A stretch of 64,000 nucleotides of DNA from Rapana venosa (lineage: Eukaryota; Mollusca; Gastropoda; Neogastropoda; Muricidae), in contig CM054154.1 of the NCBI GenBank assembly GCA_028751875.1, forward strand, positions 52,431,476-52,495,475, read 5' to 3'. The position numbers and the translations under genes were made by a program. The notes under the pieces were generated by a model, which ran no database searches, was not told the DNA's origin, and was given only the letters and a program-made list of their open reading frames with translations. Of the stretch, positions 1 to 12,150 are shown piece after piece (the stretch's first letter is position 1; each line of letters begins with the position of its first letter).

Positions 1-53
1 ATATATATAATATATAAAATATATATATATATAATATATATATAATAAATAAC
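1..53. repeat. AT-rich simple repeat (TA/TAA)n
   Basis: The window opens in an alternating TA/ATAA tract with no other content. It directly precedes the LINE remnant that begins near base 60. Confidence 0.9.
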
Positions 54-59
54 CAACAG

Positions 60-900
60 CTTATTACAGAAATGAATAAAATTAAAGCAGAATTAGAACT
101 AAATGCTCTTGTCAAAGTCCAGGATGCACAAACAAGATCTGATTATAAATACATACAAGAAGGGGAAAATAATACAGCATATTTCTTACTTAGAGTAAAA
201 AAACGCTACAGCCAAACATGTAACTCAACTCAAAACTAGGATGGCAACTCTGGAAAGACCAGTCAAGTTTTTATGCATGAACAAGTTAAATTTTATCACG
301 GTTAATGAGAAGGACCTAGAAGAAAGTCACAGAGAAACTACTCACATTGCGATTTCTTAGGCCCAGCTTACAATACACCAACCCTAGATGACCATGAAAT
401 ACAAAGCCTTGAACAACAGATAAGTGAAGCAGATATTGGAGAAGCACTAAAACAAATGAAAATTGGTTCAGCCCCAGGGAGTGATGGCCTCACCACAGAA
501 TTTTATAAATTTTTTGGCCACAGATCAAAACAATGCTTCACAGCTCATACCTCCACTTCTTTCAGGAGAGACGTACAACACAAACACAGCGGAAAGGAAT
601 TATTACTCTACTACATAAAGGGGAAAATTTGCCAAGAGATAACTTTCTAACTGGCATCCAATCACTCTCCTAAATACAGACTACAAAATCCTAGCAAATA
701 CAATAGCAATAAAACTTAGCACAGTAATAAATAAATTAGTTGTAGAAGAACAGTGGGGTTTTATTAAAGGCAGGAATATAGCTACTACACTTAGATCGAC
801 TGATGATGTTACACACTATTTGAACAAAACAAACCTACCAGAGAGAGAGAACTTTGAAGCGATTTAATAGTACTTCGACCTTAGTCTACAATATAACCAG
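60..900 (+). pseudogene. L1/Tx1-like LINE reverse transcriptase remnant
   Basis: This is a frameshifted piece of a non-LTR retrotransposon ORF2. Around 120-190 it reads YIQEGENNTAYFLL, the conserved linker segment before the RT domain. At 456-530 it reads APGSDGLTTEFYKFF, which is RT block 1 of L1/Tx1-type elements. Around 650-830 NWHPITLLNTDYKILA is followed by EEQWGFIKGRNI, RT block 2. The FADD/YADD catalytic block and everything after it are missing, and stops and frame changes separate the blocks. The L1/Tx1 assignment comes from the LTTEFYK and NTDYKIL wording, which I recognise from that group. The copy is non-functional. Confidence 0.75.
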
Positions 901-1155
901 CTGGGGAAAATGGGTATAGTACTACAGGAACATGTTGCTAAATTTCAAACATAAAACAATCCCAAACTAAGAAACAAAAAAAATAGCATGGAACAGTGAA
1001 ACCAATATTACACTGAAAAAAACTAACATCGTGCAACATAAACCTGTGCTTGACCCAGGATGTAAATTCAAGACATCTCGAGTGCACTATCAAAAGGAAA
1101 AAAATAACAATCATTCAGCCAAGCTCACAATACAACCTCAATAACAGATGCAACA

Positions 1156-1258
1156 TTTATATAATACATCTCGTTCTTCTGTTAACTGAGTGGAAGACAT
1201 ATCGTTAAATTTATACTATACATCTCTTTCTTCTGTTAAGTGAGTGGAAGACATATCG
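1156..1258 (+). repeat. Two tandem 49-bp copies of a LINE 3'-end-like motif
   Basis: Bases 1156-1204 and 1210-1258 are two nearly identical 49-bp units, each containing TTCTGTTAA(C/G)TGAGTGGAAG and ending in ACATATCG. The AGTGGAAGAC...GTTAAA portion resembles the terminal motif of the Nimb-type elements at 23651, 29611 and 58649, so these are probably two degraded 3' ends in tandem. That link is an inference from short similarity. Confidence 0.5.
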
Positions 1259-1639
1259 GAAGACACTGTGCATCTGGTGAATATTTGACACTTGCAGCAA
1301 TATATGGATGGGAACTTTATTACATTACCCAAGAATTTAATTCTAAGATCCGAATACGGGGACAATTAAGAGAAAATGCTGCGTCTTCCCTGCGCATACA
1401 AAAAGGGAAAAGTTTTTTTTTTGGGCAGAGAACGTTTTAAAACGATGCAATTTGATTTGGGGAGGACTTAAATCTTTGGAAACAAAACCCTTAACGTGGG
1501 GTATCAATATATTAATTATTTTTCCTTTTCAAAATTTTTTTAAAAATGATTATTTTATATTATTGTGATTTTAAATTTGGGGAAAACCACTTTTGATTAA
1601 AGGGTTTTCCCACAAGTTTGCTAAATGAGTAAAAAAAAG

Positions 1640-3175
1640 CTTTAACACCCCCCACTTTGCTGCACCCAGACAAACTGAAATTTGTTGGCTAAAATTTCCC
1701 TATTTGTTACCAGCAATTTTCCATTCTATCTAGATTAAGCAACATCTGATAACCCTTGGGGGTAGTCTTTTAGTTTCCATTGTAACAGCCTAAACCAATA
1801 TCGCAATGCAGAAACACAAAATTGACATATTTAGGGGATATCTCCCCCAAGTCGCTAAACATCTTATTTGGATTTTTTACTGGAACCCCAGGAATCTTTT
1901 ACAGACTAAACATTTTACTTTTTCAAAGATCTATTTGGGGCAAACCATAAATTTGGGGCCCATAAAGTAAAACAGTTTGTATTTTGGGCGTCAAAATTTT
2001 TAAAATAACGTATAGCAGCATTTCCTTATATTTGGGAAGGGCTTTATTTAGTTGACCAGCTGCCTTCTTGCCCTTGTTGTAGATGTTCAGTTCCTTTTTT
2101 TCATCTGATCTTTTGTAAAATTTAACCTAGATAAAAGAATTTTTAAAAATCTAGTTTTTTACCGTCAAAAATCCATGTCATTTTGGCCAAAATAACCCCT
2201 TTTTTAAAAACTGCTTGTTTTCTCAGTTTAACATTTAATTTAAATTTTTTCGCTTTACATACATTTGTTGATTTTGAAGTCCCCCCTGGAGTTGTGATTA
2301 CAAAGCCCCATCATCGGAAAAAAAAAAAAAGAAACAAATTTAATACCCCGGAAGACCGTATGATGCTTACCCTTTAGATTTTGGGTTAGCCCAAACTGAT
2401 TTTTAAAAATAGAGAATAATGTAGGGGCCGACGCATCCTTGCCTTACACCAAGCGGAATTTAAAAAAAAAACTGTAAATATTTTTTGCACGCACACATGA
2501 CAGTAATGCACAAAACATTGATTCCCAGTTTTTACCCTAAATTTTCCCTTTTACACCCCGTTTTTTCATAATTCAAGAAAGCTTTTCATGCGAACAGAAT
2601 CGAATGCTTTCCCAAGTCAAAAAAGCAACATATAAATTTTCTCCCCCTTTTTTCTACTTTTCTAACAACTGATATGGTTGAATATTGGTCAAGTTGAGTA
2701 TCCCTTTTTGGAAACCCGCCCACTTTATTAAAATCTATTGTTCTTTCCAGCATTTATAGTCTTGATTTAAGTGATTGGAAAAAAGTAGATAAAATGTTAA
2801 GAAGAAACTTTTTCCCGTAAAAGTCAAGGGTTGTCATGGGCCCTTTTTTTGGGAAATTTGGTATAATTTGGCCTGGGGTCATTTTTTGGGATAAACCCCA
2901 GATGAAATGAGTTTTAAAAAATCGACAAAAACGTTGTACAATTTTTGTCATCAGTTTTTAACACCTCAGGTGATATGTCATCTATACCACTTGCCTTTCT
3001 CAGTTTTAGTTTTCGAATCGCTTCTTTTACTTCATCCTCTGATATATCTTTACTTAATGTGTGATCGGCGTTTTCCAATAGATTTACTGAAATATCACTG
3101 GAATTTTAACTTTCTTCATGTTTTTGAAAAACATCTTTAAAGTGATTAGTCAAGTCAAGTCAAAAACACTTTAAT
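1640..3175 (-). pseudogene. LINE reverse transcriptase remnant (jockey/CR1 group), low-accuracy sequence
   Basis: Read on the minus strand from about 3140, the sequence gives SEDEVKEAIRKLK followed by KASGIDDISPEVLK, RT block 1. Near 2600 it gives FFDLGKAFDSVRM, the RT block with the first catalytic Asp. Near 2420-2470 it gives a degraded GxRQGCxxSPxLFS-like block. Between 2060 and 1750 it gives a C-terminal region with LLYGPQIYG, PNKMFSDLG and a GYQMLLNLD ending, typical of this LINE group. Indels in A/T/G/C runs break every frame. An (A/C)-rich microsatellite at 3300-3690 separates it from a likely upstream piece at 3843-4010. It is either a dead copy or a real copy spoiled by base-calling errors. 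Confidence 0.65.
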
Positions 3176-3299
3176 CATCCCATGAAGGGCAATTACAATA
3201 CAGACAGGAAGATTGATAGGCATAAAAAATCTCAAAGACACAAAAAGCTATATTTCATATTGGTTAAAACATTTCAAAATGACTTCAAATAAAATGTCA

Positions 3300-3690
3300 C
3301 AACACACACAACACACACGCGCGCATGCGCACACACGCACATACATACACGCACACACATCAATTGTGACCACAATGTTAAACCCATTGACTAGAAATAA
3401 AAACTTATTTTTTACGCAAGCACATACGCAACACGTACACAGGCACGTACGTGCGTGTGCAACACACCCAGCACACCCACACCATACACCAATATATGAA
3501 TTCAATGTTTTAAGACCATTGACTAGAAGACAAAACTTATTTCACACATCCACGAACTCTCTCTCTCTCCCCTCTCTTTTCTCTCCCCTCTCTCTCTCTC
3601 TCTCTCTCTTCACTCACTCACAACACACAAAACACACAAAACACACACACACACACACACACAACACACACAAGAATTCAGAGAAATGTA
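3300..3690. repeat. (CA)n and (CT)n microsatellites with a 130-bp tandem duplication
   Basis: CA-rich tracts lie at 3301-3360, 3421-3485 and 3630-3672, and a CT tract at about 3558-3608. Two related segments starting at 3373 and 3503 share AATGTT, CCATTGACTAGAA and AAACTTATTT, giving a 130-bp tandem duplication. Protein-like reading frames here are only translations of the repeats. Confidence 0.85.
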
Positions 3691-3842
3691 AAAAAAACAA
3701 ACTTTCAGTACTTATATTATTATATATCTTTTCACCATTCCCACACCCCATTTTCAAAACCCTCTTTCCAGAACTGTGGATGAACATTAACACTTTCAGC
3801 TAATATTCAGCCTTTTGCTTTTTTTATCTTGCTTTTTAGTCT

Positions 3843-4010
3843 TTAATAGCTTTTTGGGAAATGTTTTCTTTTTTTCGACGTAGACTTATTCCTATCTTTT
3901 TCCTTTCTGGTGTAGCGAAAACAGTTTAGCATCTTTCTGCTTTCTTTTTTCGCAAGGCGACATTCATTATCAAACCATTCAGATTTCTTAGTGTTGTTCC
4001 CTGAAATCCT
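3843..4010 (-). pseudogene. LINE ORF2 linker fragment between endonuclease and RT
   Basis: The minus strand reads KKSEWFDNECRLAKKESRKM followed by a Lys/Arg-rich segment. The (P/S)WFDxECxxxKxxxRK pattern is characteristic of the region between the EEP endonuclease and RT domains in jockey/CR1/RTE-type LINEs. Its strand and position fit as the upstream part of the RT remnant at 1640-3175, with the microsatellite block between them. At its 5' side it is cut by an (AAT)n LINE/SINE tail at 4012. Confidence 0.6.
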
Positions 4011-4011
4011 T

Positions 4012-4115
4012 CTAATAATAATAATTATAATGTATGGAATTATATAGCGCTGAACTTGAAAGCAACTGAGCTTGGCTTGCATCTTTCAAACATTTGGGGA
4101 AAATGTCTAAGCAGT
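4012..4115 (-). mobile_element. Solo LINE/SINE 3' tail with GCGCTATATAA motif
   Basis: On the minus strand the sequence reads TTCAGCGCTATATAATTCCA and then an ATT-repeat tail ending at 4012. The same AGCGCTATATAAATTCCAT-(ATT)n ending closes the L2-like elements at 9540, 15760, 21790 and 57180. This copy has different upstream sequence, so it is a related family or a SINE borrowing the tail. Confidence 0.6.
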
Positions 4116-7100
4116 TCTTGTTCATAAAGGGGTTTTGTAGTATCAAAAGTCTGTCCGAAGTTGTTTTTAGTGCAGTTAGTTTTTGTTTCTTTTTTTTGGT
4201 TTCCAACAAATTTTTAAAAATCCCTTTCAATTTTGGGTTCCTATTTTTTTTAAAAATAAGTTTTAATTTTTTTACTAAGGGGGAAGGGTCAGATTTTTTA
4301 GTTTTTGAAAACAAGAGGGTATTTTAAACAGACATGAATAAATCAAAAGAATTTTGAAATAGCCCAGTGCTTGACCTAAAGGAGTTGTGTGCAACTATCT
4401 CAAAATCCGGTCAAAAAAGCCCCGTTTAAGATACCACAATCAAATTGGCAAGTTAAGAAAAATGTTAAAAAATATGTTTGGTGTACTCAGGAAATTTTTG
4501 TTTTTTTTAAAGGGGTAGCCATTTGTATTTCTAAAAATTTTTCTTTGGGGGTAAGCAATTTCTTTTTGCTGTTGGGGCTTTAAAAATCTCCCATTGGATA
4601 AGGGCATATAAGAATTTTAAGGTCGTAACTTTGTTCCGGGGAGTTTATCCTAAAATAGCCCCAAAAGGGAAGGGGGAGGATGTGTCCACTAAGTAAAGTT
4701 TGTCGTGCAAACAAATCTGATGTCTTTATATTATTGTATTATAGTTCCAACAAATGTCCAATATGGATCCCGGATTTCCTTTATTAAAAACTACCCCCCC
4801 CCCCCCCCACTCCCCTGATATTCCTTTGATGTGAAAATTTTAGCTTTGAAAATCAAAAAAATCAAGACACAAAATCAGTTGCAACAAAATTTCTTTAAAG
4901 ATAACATTAAAGGAAAAGAAAATTTGAAACCATATCCTCAAGTTTTGGTAAAGCCCATGCACATTGAAATTTTAAAAAGTCGATATGACTTTTATCTTTA
5001 TCTACAGAACATGCCTTGTGTTGCAGTGATTCTGAAGCCATGCTCTTATGATAGAAGTGTTACTTTACTGGCGTTTTAAAATCGTGGCCTGGCTGAACCC
5101 CTTTTTTTTTTTTTGGCTTCTGAACCCTTTTTGTCCTTTTTTTGGCTTTTGCCTTGGGGAGGAGTAGGGCCTTTGCCCACGCACTGTCATCAGAAGCTAA
5201 CTTTAAAGGAGTCAGTAATGCGCTCTGACGCCGAAAAAATTTCGCTCATTCAGCTATTTGCTGGGCCCCCACGTGAGAGGTAAAACGCCTAGGTCTTGGG
5301 GGCCCGGCTATACTGGCCTGGCCACCTTTTGTCCATCTGCTTGTTTTTAAGTCTCTATGACAGTCTTGGGTTTGTGTTTCTTACGCCGGGTTGAGGTTTA
5401 TTAAACACAAAAGTTTCCATTTTTTTTTAGGCAGTTTTTATTTCCTAAAGGGCTGGGGGGACCGTTTTTCCATCTGTCTTTTTCATCGACTATGACCCCT
5501 GTTGTCAGTGTTTACACTATGCCATGACTGAGGGTTTTTTAAACAAAAGTTTTCCCTTGTTTTAGGAGGTTTTATTCCCGCTCTGTCTTTTCAATCTCTT
5601 TCTTTTTTCCACTGACGGGCTCGCACTGTTTTTGCATTGTCTGTATTGTTTGTCTCCCTTTTTTCTTCATTAACATTTAAAATAACAGTCAAAGTGTCCA
5701 GAAACTATTTATATCATTTTTTTGCGACATGTAATACTAATTTTCACCTCTGTCAAAATTTTTTTTTCTTCCCCTTTTTCAAACCGTCTTTGTCATCATT
5801 TCTTCTGTCTCTCACTGAGTGGTTACTGGATCTGTCTCAGCACCTGGTCGTTTCCTTTTGTTTAGCTTTTCCATCCCCACCAGTAGGAAAAAGTTTTAGC
5901 TGGGTTATTTATGCTGCAACCCTTTCCTGGTGCCCGCTGAGGGCCCCCACAGTTTTGTTTTCTGCTGTATTTAACGAGTAGGAGATATTCGTTGTTACTG
6001 TTTTCCCCCGAACACACAAGTCTTCTATCTGCCCCGCTGCCTCTCCTGCCTTACTACTTCACTGTAGGGCGTAAGCCTGGGAACAACAGGTGTAGCACGC
6101 CCATTCCACCTCTTTGTGTAGGGATTGTTATGCAATTGTGGCTTTCTTTTTGGGGCTTTGTAGTGCTTTAGAGGGACTTTTCTGTCTCTGCCCGGACTTT
6201 TGTAGCGGATTTGTAAAGAATAAGGCCCCAGATGTCCGGGGCCCAGGTTGTGGTTGCAAGGCCCGGGTTTTTGGTGATTAGGACCCACGGGATGTGGGGG
6301 TTCCAGGTCTGCGAATTCCCTGCTTCTCAGGGATGCCGGATTAAAAATACTGGGTTTGCTTTTTTTCCATGCCCTTTTTCCCTGTTTTTTCCCCCGGGTG
6401 GGGGCCCATTTTCTTCTGTAGGTGGGCTGCATGTTTGGAATGCCTCCATGGAGGCGCTGCTTGTCTCTTTTATGTAGCTTTCCATGTGGGTAGGAATTTT
6501 TCCTTGGCCCCGATGAAAAATCCACAGTTTCTTTTGGAGGGAGTGAGTCAGAGGGGACCCCCGGAACCACTTCCCCGGAGTTTCCCCAAATTCCCGACCA
6601 ACCTCATTTGTCCACCCATCGCAAAGTCATTTATGGGGGTGGTTTTTTTTTTCCATGGGGGTGCCTTCCTACACGGTGGCTCTGGAGATGTCTTTCCCGG
6701 AAGTGGGGTGAGGGCCTGGTCATTTAAATGTCAAAAATGCTTGGGGGAAATCATCTGGTCATTTTCCCCTTCCCGTTTTTTCGATGTTGATAAAATTGAA
6801 TTGCACATCTTTGTGTTTGCTCCCTGGATTCCGTTTTCTCTTATGTTTTCCCAAACGGTCAAAAAATCAACTGACGTTTCTTGCAGTTTTGTTTTACCTA
6901 GTGGGATTACCTTTATTTACATGGCACTTTCTTTCAGTTTTTATTTTTTTTTTCCATAAAAGGTGAAATTCGACCCCTAAAGAAGTGAAAATTTTCCCCA
7001 ATGCTTTTTATTTTATTTTATTCACTCATTTTGGAAAGCCCCTGATGGATTTGCATAAAAGCCAGTCCATCATTGCAATGCGTTTACTGGGGAGGAGGGA

Positions 7101-7560
7101 AACTCTTTGGGGAGCCATTTATGCTTTTTGGCATGTGTTAGTAATTTTTTAAAACAGGAATACTGTGCCCCAAGATACCCCGTTGGGGTGTGAAATTTTT
7201 CCACTTGTGAATACATTCAGGACTTTCTTTCCCGTAAGAAGCATGCCCCAATTCAAAAGTGAAGACAAATTTCTTAAGATTGAGGTGATAATCAAAATTT
7301 TAGCTGAGGGGTTTTTTTTAGCTGTGTCCCAAAATTTCTTTTCAGTACACTAAATAATAAATGTTTAAAAGATGCGTAGCAGCATTCAAGAGATTACCGG
7401 AAATGATAAGGGAAAAAAAGAGAAGGTGGAAATAAAAGGCGGAAACCACCCCACCAACCCCACCGCACGTCCAGAAGAAAGGGGGAAAACCAAGAAAACA
7501 TAAAACTACCCAAAAAAAACGAGAGAAGAGGAGAGTAATGATGTCAATTAAAAAAAATTC
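4116..7560. other. Low-accuracy, homopolymer-rich region without a firm gene
   Basis: Short runs of the same base dominate (AAAA, TTTT, GGGG, CCCC), including a C run at about 4794-4809. On the plus strand at 4500-4680, KGVAICISKNFSLGV resembles the start of an L1/Tx1-type endonuclease, but this is weak. The open frame at 6025-6570 (minus) is Pro/Lys/Arg-rich with no domain I recognise. I see nothing else that can be named. Confidence 0.5.
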
Positions 7561-8330
7561 CTATAGGGGCGTGCCCGGACCCTTTTGCAAATTAAATACC
7601 AAATTCATGTTATTGAATATGCTGCTGAGGGAGTTTTCATAAAACTGGTGTTAAAAAAGCTTTTGTGCACCTGCATTCAAATATTATATGAGTATTAGTG
7701 ATATTCTCACCACACAGACATTTAACGTTTCTGCTGAATTTGGTTGTGAATGCATTAAATCTTATTCTATAAATCAAGCTGTTTACTCTTCTTGCTGTGA
7801 AAATATTTGTGCAGGTCTTAGAATGGTTCACGACTCCTACATTGTCGGTATTGATTACAGATCTATTTAAAAAATCTCTCTTTTAGGAGATACTTTTCTG
7901 TGGCCTTTCTCCGTGATGTTTGTTCTAATAAGTGGTAACCCTCTTGTAATTATAAAGGCACATGCAATTCTTCTGATTCCCGCCCATGTTTTTGCACCTC
8001 TTTTAGCAGCTCTGTCAGCCCACTCATTTGGAAAGAATCCACTATGTGAAGGCACCCAACAAAAAGTTAAGCTTATACCTTTTTAAAGTTAAAAGGTGTA
8101 TGACATGCCTTATCTCTAGTGCAATATTTGAAGTTTTTTTGTACCATGGAGATTTTAAAGCATATAATACCGATATAGAATCAACACAAAGAAGGATTTG
8201 AAATATACTCAATGGCAAATCAAGAAGAAATTTTTTCCAATCAATTAAGAGCTGCTTCAAAAATAAGAAGATGAACAAGTAAAGATAGGTTACAGTTTTT
8301 ACGGTCTTTGATAAGTGGGTCATATATCTT
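7560..8330 (-). pseudogene. I/Nimb-type LINE: RNase H and C-terminal zinc-finger fragment
   Basis: Minus-strand frames give LPLSIFQILLCVDSISVLYA and then the motif PSHSGFFPNEWADRAAKRG, the RNase H segments that follow RT in I-group LINEs. Farther on they give CLCGENITNTHIIFECRCTK, a CxC...H...C zinc-finger-like end. Frames are broken by small indels near 8060 and 7850. The nucleotide sequence is very close to that at 57700-58330 on the plus strand, so the two copies come from the same young subfamily. The element is truncated on its 5' side at about 8330. Confidence 0.8.
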
Positions 8331-8339
8331 TGATCATCA

Positions 8340-8950
8340 AACTAAGTGGGAAACGATTGGCTAATATGATGTTTCCCATGCCAATATCAGAGGAGGGTCC
8401 AAAGTATGCCAAAATTCAGCCCGTCCCTCTCATTTGCAGGGTTTGGCCAATATTCAGGCATTGGCAGTTGAGGAATTTTTAGGAAGAGCAGTTGGAGGGT
8501 TTGGAGTAGCCAGGAAAGACTTTTCTTGTTACACAGTAGATCTTGATCTGTGGTTTGGCTTCCTTTGAGATCAGGTTACTTTCCCCCTCTAGCATAGTTG
8601 ACTTGCTCTTCATAGCACACTTCATAGATGTTGGTTGTGTGCATTTGTAGATGCCGCCCATACTCCTTGTTCTTGTCATGTTTGTGTTTTTTTACATAAA
8701 AATCTGGCAGTTAAGGATTAGCTCCAGGCATTCTCCGCCATCTTGATGATGTGCTGGTGTTCCATTTCATTTTAGGTCTCTTCACAAGTTGTGATATTAG
8801 ATGGGAGGGGGGGGGGGGGGGGGTCTGGATCAGTGTTTGTGGGGTGGAGGCACCCATAATTTTGAAAACCAGTTGACAAGTAAATGGAAATCAAATGACT
8901 GACATACAATTTAAAATAATTTTTTAAAAACTACAATATGCATCTCTTGA
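8340..8950. other. Unassigned DNA with a poly-G run
   Basis: No coding region, RNA or transposon motif is recognised here. A G homopolymer spans about 8807-8823. Confidence 0.6.
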
Positions 8951-9345
8951 GTTATACTTAAGTACAACAGGCAAAAATACATAAATACCTCAAAATCATC
9001 ACAATTGTAATATCTAATAAGTGAACAGAAATAACCATATGTCTAACAATAACCAATGAAAGTAACTATATTCCACCAAAAGAAAATGTCAGTGAAGTCC
9101 GTACTAATCGTAATAAAGAACCAACTGGACTCTGCAATAACGATTTGAAAAATTTATACATCAACAGAGGATCACTGAAGATTGCCGATGACAATAATAG
9201 GTAAGAATGGGTATGTAGTCTTTCAGCATCTGGCATATTAGTATATGTTCAAAAGTTGAGCTCTGATCACATAATGCAAAAAACGTGTCCAATATACTTT
9301 ATCTTAAAATTATTCAATTTCCATCTGAGGACCATAGATACAATA
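8950..9345 (-). pseudogene. I/Nimb-type LINE ORF2 C-terminus, cut off by an L2 insertion
   Basis: Minus-strand translation just below 9345 gives IVSMVLRWKLNNFKIKYIGH, then HVFCIM, SELNF, EHILICQMLKDYIPIL. This matches the post-RNase H region of the other Nimb-type copies (LIYRFKLNAFRTKF, CVCGENLTNDHILLRC at 29070-29170). It appears to be the continuation of the RNase H part at 11576-12150, the two being separated by the L2 element at 9346-11575. No 3' terminal motif is visible downstream. Confidence 0.6.
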
Positions 9346-9350
9346 TGTTT

Positions 9351-9431
<81 letters not shown>

Positions 9432-9450
9432 AACAACAACAACAACAATA

Positions 9451-9503
<53 letters not shown>

Positions 9504-9535
9504 AACAATAATAATGATAATAATAATTATTATTA
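9351..9535. repeat. Composite trinucleotide repeat (AAT)n(ATT)n(AAC)n(ATG)n at a LINE 3' tail
   Basis: Successive blocks of AAT (to about 9396), ATT (to 9429), AAC (to 9447) and ATG (about 9450-9502) precede ATTATTATTATGGAATTTAT. They form the extended 3' tail of the minus-strand L2-like element. The adjacent AAT and ATT blocks are self-complementary and could form a hairpin. Poly-Asn, Ile, Asp, Met and His frames here are repeat translations. Confidence 0.9.
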
Positions 9536-10417
9536 TGGAATTTATATAGCGCTATATCTTGCAGTGACAAATCTGCACTTTGGCAGGGTGATAGAATTTC
9601 GGCTGTTGAAGGCAGGGAAAAGCCATGAGATGAAACAGGAGGGGAAAATCTTAGATTTAAAATAAATGTTTTGAGACTGGATTTAAAAGAACCATAAGAA
9701 GGCTTTTGGCGAAGAGAGAGAGAGAGGTAATTCCAGATCAATGGACAAGAAATAGAGAAAGAGCCATGGCTGATGGTGGATTGGTTGAATCTAGGTATTC
9801 GTAAGCACAAGGTATCTGCAGCAGGGCGGAGGGAACAAGAAAGAGTGTACAAGTAAAGACATTCACAGAGGTAGAAGGGTGCTGTTTTATGGAGGCATTT
9901 GTAACAGACAGTACTGATCTTATAGTTTACTCTCTGTGGCACAGGCAGTCAGTGGAAAGATTGCAAGAAGGGTAATGTGCTACGATTTTTCTTTCTGAGG
10001 ACTAGGCGAGATGCAGAGTTTTGTATTTGTTGAAGGGAGTGGATTGATGATGCTGGCAGACCAGCCAAGAGAGAATTGCAATAGTCCTGACGTGAAATAA
10101 TGAGAGACACAACGAGTTTGGATGTTGCATCTGTGGACAGGTACTTTCGAACTGCACTAATACACCATAATTGATAGTAGCACAACTGGCAGGTCTGGGT
10201 GATGAATATTTGCAGAGAGTGTGTTGTCTATAATAACCACTAGATACTTCACAGCAGTCGATAGAGGGACTGATGAATTTCCAAATTCTATTGAAGCTGT
10301 TGTAATGGAAGAGAATTTGTGTAGGCAGTAGGCCATATTTGTCGAGAGAAAGCAGATTATCAGAAGTGTTGCTGCTTAGAGTCATCTGAATAAAAATGAT
10401 GGTTGATCTGATGATGG

Positions 10418-10744
10418 TCAATCATATGTGACAATGGAACAGTGTAGAGGGTGAAAAGAACAGGGCCCGAACAGATCCCTGTGGAACTCCACATTCCAGT
10501 CTGCAGGTACTGACTGAATCTTGTTTACTGTTACTGTCTTGAAACGGTCCTTAAGGTATGAACTAAACCAGGTGAGGGTTGTACCAGTAACACCAAACGT
10601 TTTTTGAAGACAAGAGAAAAGAAAAGAGTGGTCAGTTGCTGCAGATAAGTCAAATAGAGTGAGAAGGGAAATTTTCCCTGAGTCAGGAGCCAGTACCTGT
10701 TTAAGGTGTGACAAGGGTAGTTTCAGTGCTGTGGTTGACGCCAT
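10418..10744 (-). pseudogene. RT domain fragment of the L2-like LINE
   Basis: This frame holds the RT core of the L2-like element, from LPLSHLKQVLAPDSG through ISLLTLFDLSAA to TWFSSYLKDRFKTV. A short deletion removes the catalytic Asp of the DLSAAFDTIDH block, so the polymerase cannot work. The frame then shifts before the FYSDD block at about 10400. Confidence 0.75.
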
Positions 10745-11575
10745 AGGCAGATTGAAACGCAGGAAGACTGTTGGAGAGAAGGTGGTTGTTGAACTGTTTC
10801 AGAACTACTTTTTCAAGGACTTAAGAGATAAAAGGTTGGTTGGAAATAGGTCTATAGTTCTTCAGAATGTTGGGATCAAGGTCATGCCTTTTATATATTT
10901 TTTATAAGAGGTGTGACTATGGCAGTTTTTAGATCTGAAGGAACATTTCCAGAAACAAGAGATGAGTTTACTCTTTTTGTGACATTGGGTAGAAGTTGTG
11001 GCAGGCACTGTACGAAAAGAGAAGCAGGTATGGGGTTAAGATCACATGATGTTATAGTCATTCCTTTCAGAATTGTCACAATTTATTTCTCGATTGCTGG
11101 ATGAAAGAAAAGAAGAGGAGTGCCAGAGAATTGTGGATCAGAAGTTGCAAGCTGGAAAATAATCTGATCCAACTAGAGCGAATTTTGTGGACTTTGTCGA
11201 AAAGAATGCAGAAAATATAGAAGCAAGTTCAGAGAGGCTGTGGATAGAAGGCAGAGGGCTAGCCTTTGCAGATCCAAGAAGAGTGGAATTGAGGGAAAAG
11301 AGAGATTTTAAGGACATGGCATCAACAGCTTGAGAAGAGTAATACTTTGGTTTTGCTGAATGGATTAAGGTTTTGACTTTGTTGATTGGTTTACAAAGAA
11401 ACTGTTTATTTCAGTTTTTGTTTTTCGGGATTGCCACTCTAGTTGTCTGCGTTTGGGTTTTGCGACCAGGGTGCACATGGCCCATCAGACAGGATACAGT
11501 CAGTAGGAGGTGCATGCTCATTAAGGAGTTTTATACTGTAACAATCTATTTCTTGTTTTTTAACACAAGACTTCA

Positions 11576-12150
11576 GGTGTACCATTTCTCTGTATACATC
11601 TAAACAACCAACTCTCTTTTTCTCAAACAGGAATAACTTTTGCTGTGCATTTTGAATGACCTGATAACATTCTTGCAGTGACAAATGGAGTTTCATTTTT
11701 GTAACATATGATAAACCCTTTGCTCCCCATTTTGCTAAAATGTCAACTTTTTCATTATAATATATACCAAATTCAGATGGAATCCAACAAAAAGTTAGAT
11801 TTGAGCCTTTTAAAGTGAGGTGATGGATTAAATGACAGATTTCGTAGACTAGTTCAGACCTAACTTTTGTTTGCATAAAACTGATTGCTTGAACTGATTT
11901 TGAGTCAACACAAAAAAAGTATATGAAAGACAACTTTTGGAAAATCAGTTAAAAAATCAAGAGCTATTAATAATGATTCTAGTTCTGCCGTAAAAATTTA
12001 TATATTATCCCCAAGATGAAGTTTATGTTCAGTTTTTAGATCTGGTTTTAATGTATGCCACCCAGTTTTGTCGTTTTTAAGGGCTGAACCCTCCCGTAAA
12101 CACTTTTAAAAGATTGGAATTATTTTTCCCTTCTAAATGAATTTCACAGA
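11576..12150 (-). pseudogene. I/Nimb-type LINE RNase H domain
   Basis: Minus-strand reading gives VFTDGSALKN (first catalytic Asp), IFTAELESLLIALDFL (catalytic Glu), FFCVDSKSVQAI (second Asp) and FCWIPSEFGIYYNEKVDILA (the terminal block with NE and D). The His usual before the last block is replaced in IPSEFG, a possible loss. Frames change near 11990. The 3' side is interrupted at about 11575 by the L2-like element, and the rest of the ORF resumes at 9345. Confidence 0.8.

Larger units (their letters stand above)
9346..11575 (-). mobile_element. L2-like LINE, 5'-truncated, inserted in an I/Nimb-type element
   Basis: The minus strand carries, in order: the LLNEHAPPTD linker (about 11510), a TITSCDLNPIPASLFVQC block (about 11030), RT with ISLLTLFDLSAA...DHSF (about 10640), WFSSYLKDRF, the region ending in FYSDD (about 10400), the SRQDYCNSLLAGLP block (about 10080), and the C-terminus ending in the AGCGCTATATAAATTCCAT tail. 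Compared with the copy at 15710-19069 it lacks the endonuclease. It has lost the FDTI residues of the first catalytic RT block, and it has Ser for Ala in the YADD box. Several frameshifts are present. The 5' end at about 11575 falls inside Nimb-type sequence. Confidence 0.85.

Noticed and set aside
6025..6570. 181-codon minus-strand frame as a protein gene
   Set aside because: It lies in low-accuracy sequence, is Pro/Lys/Arg-rich without recognisable domains, and overlaps other frames of equal length.
9256..9665. Poly-Ile/Met, poly-Asn/Asp and poly-His frames
   Set aside because: They are translations of the trinucleotide tail of an L2-like LINE.
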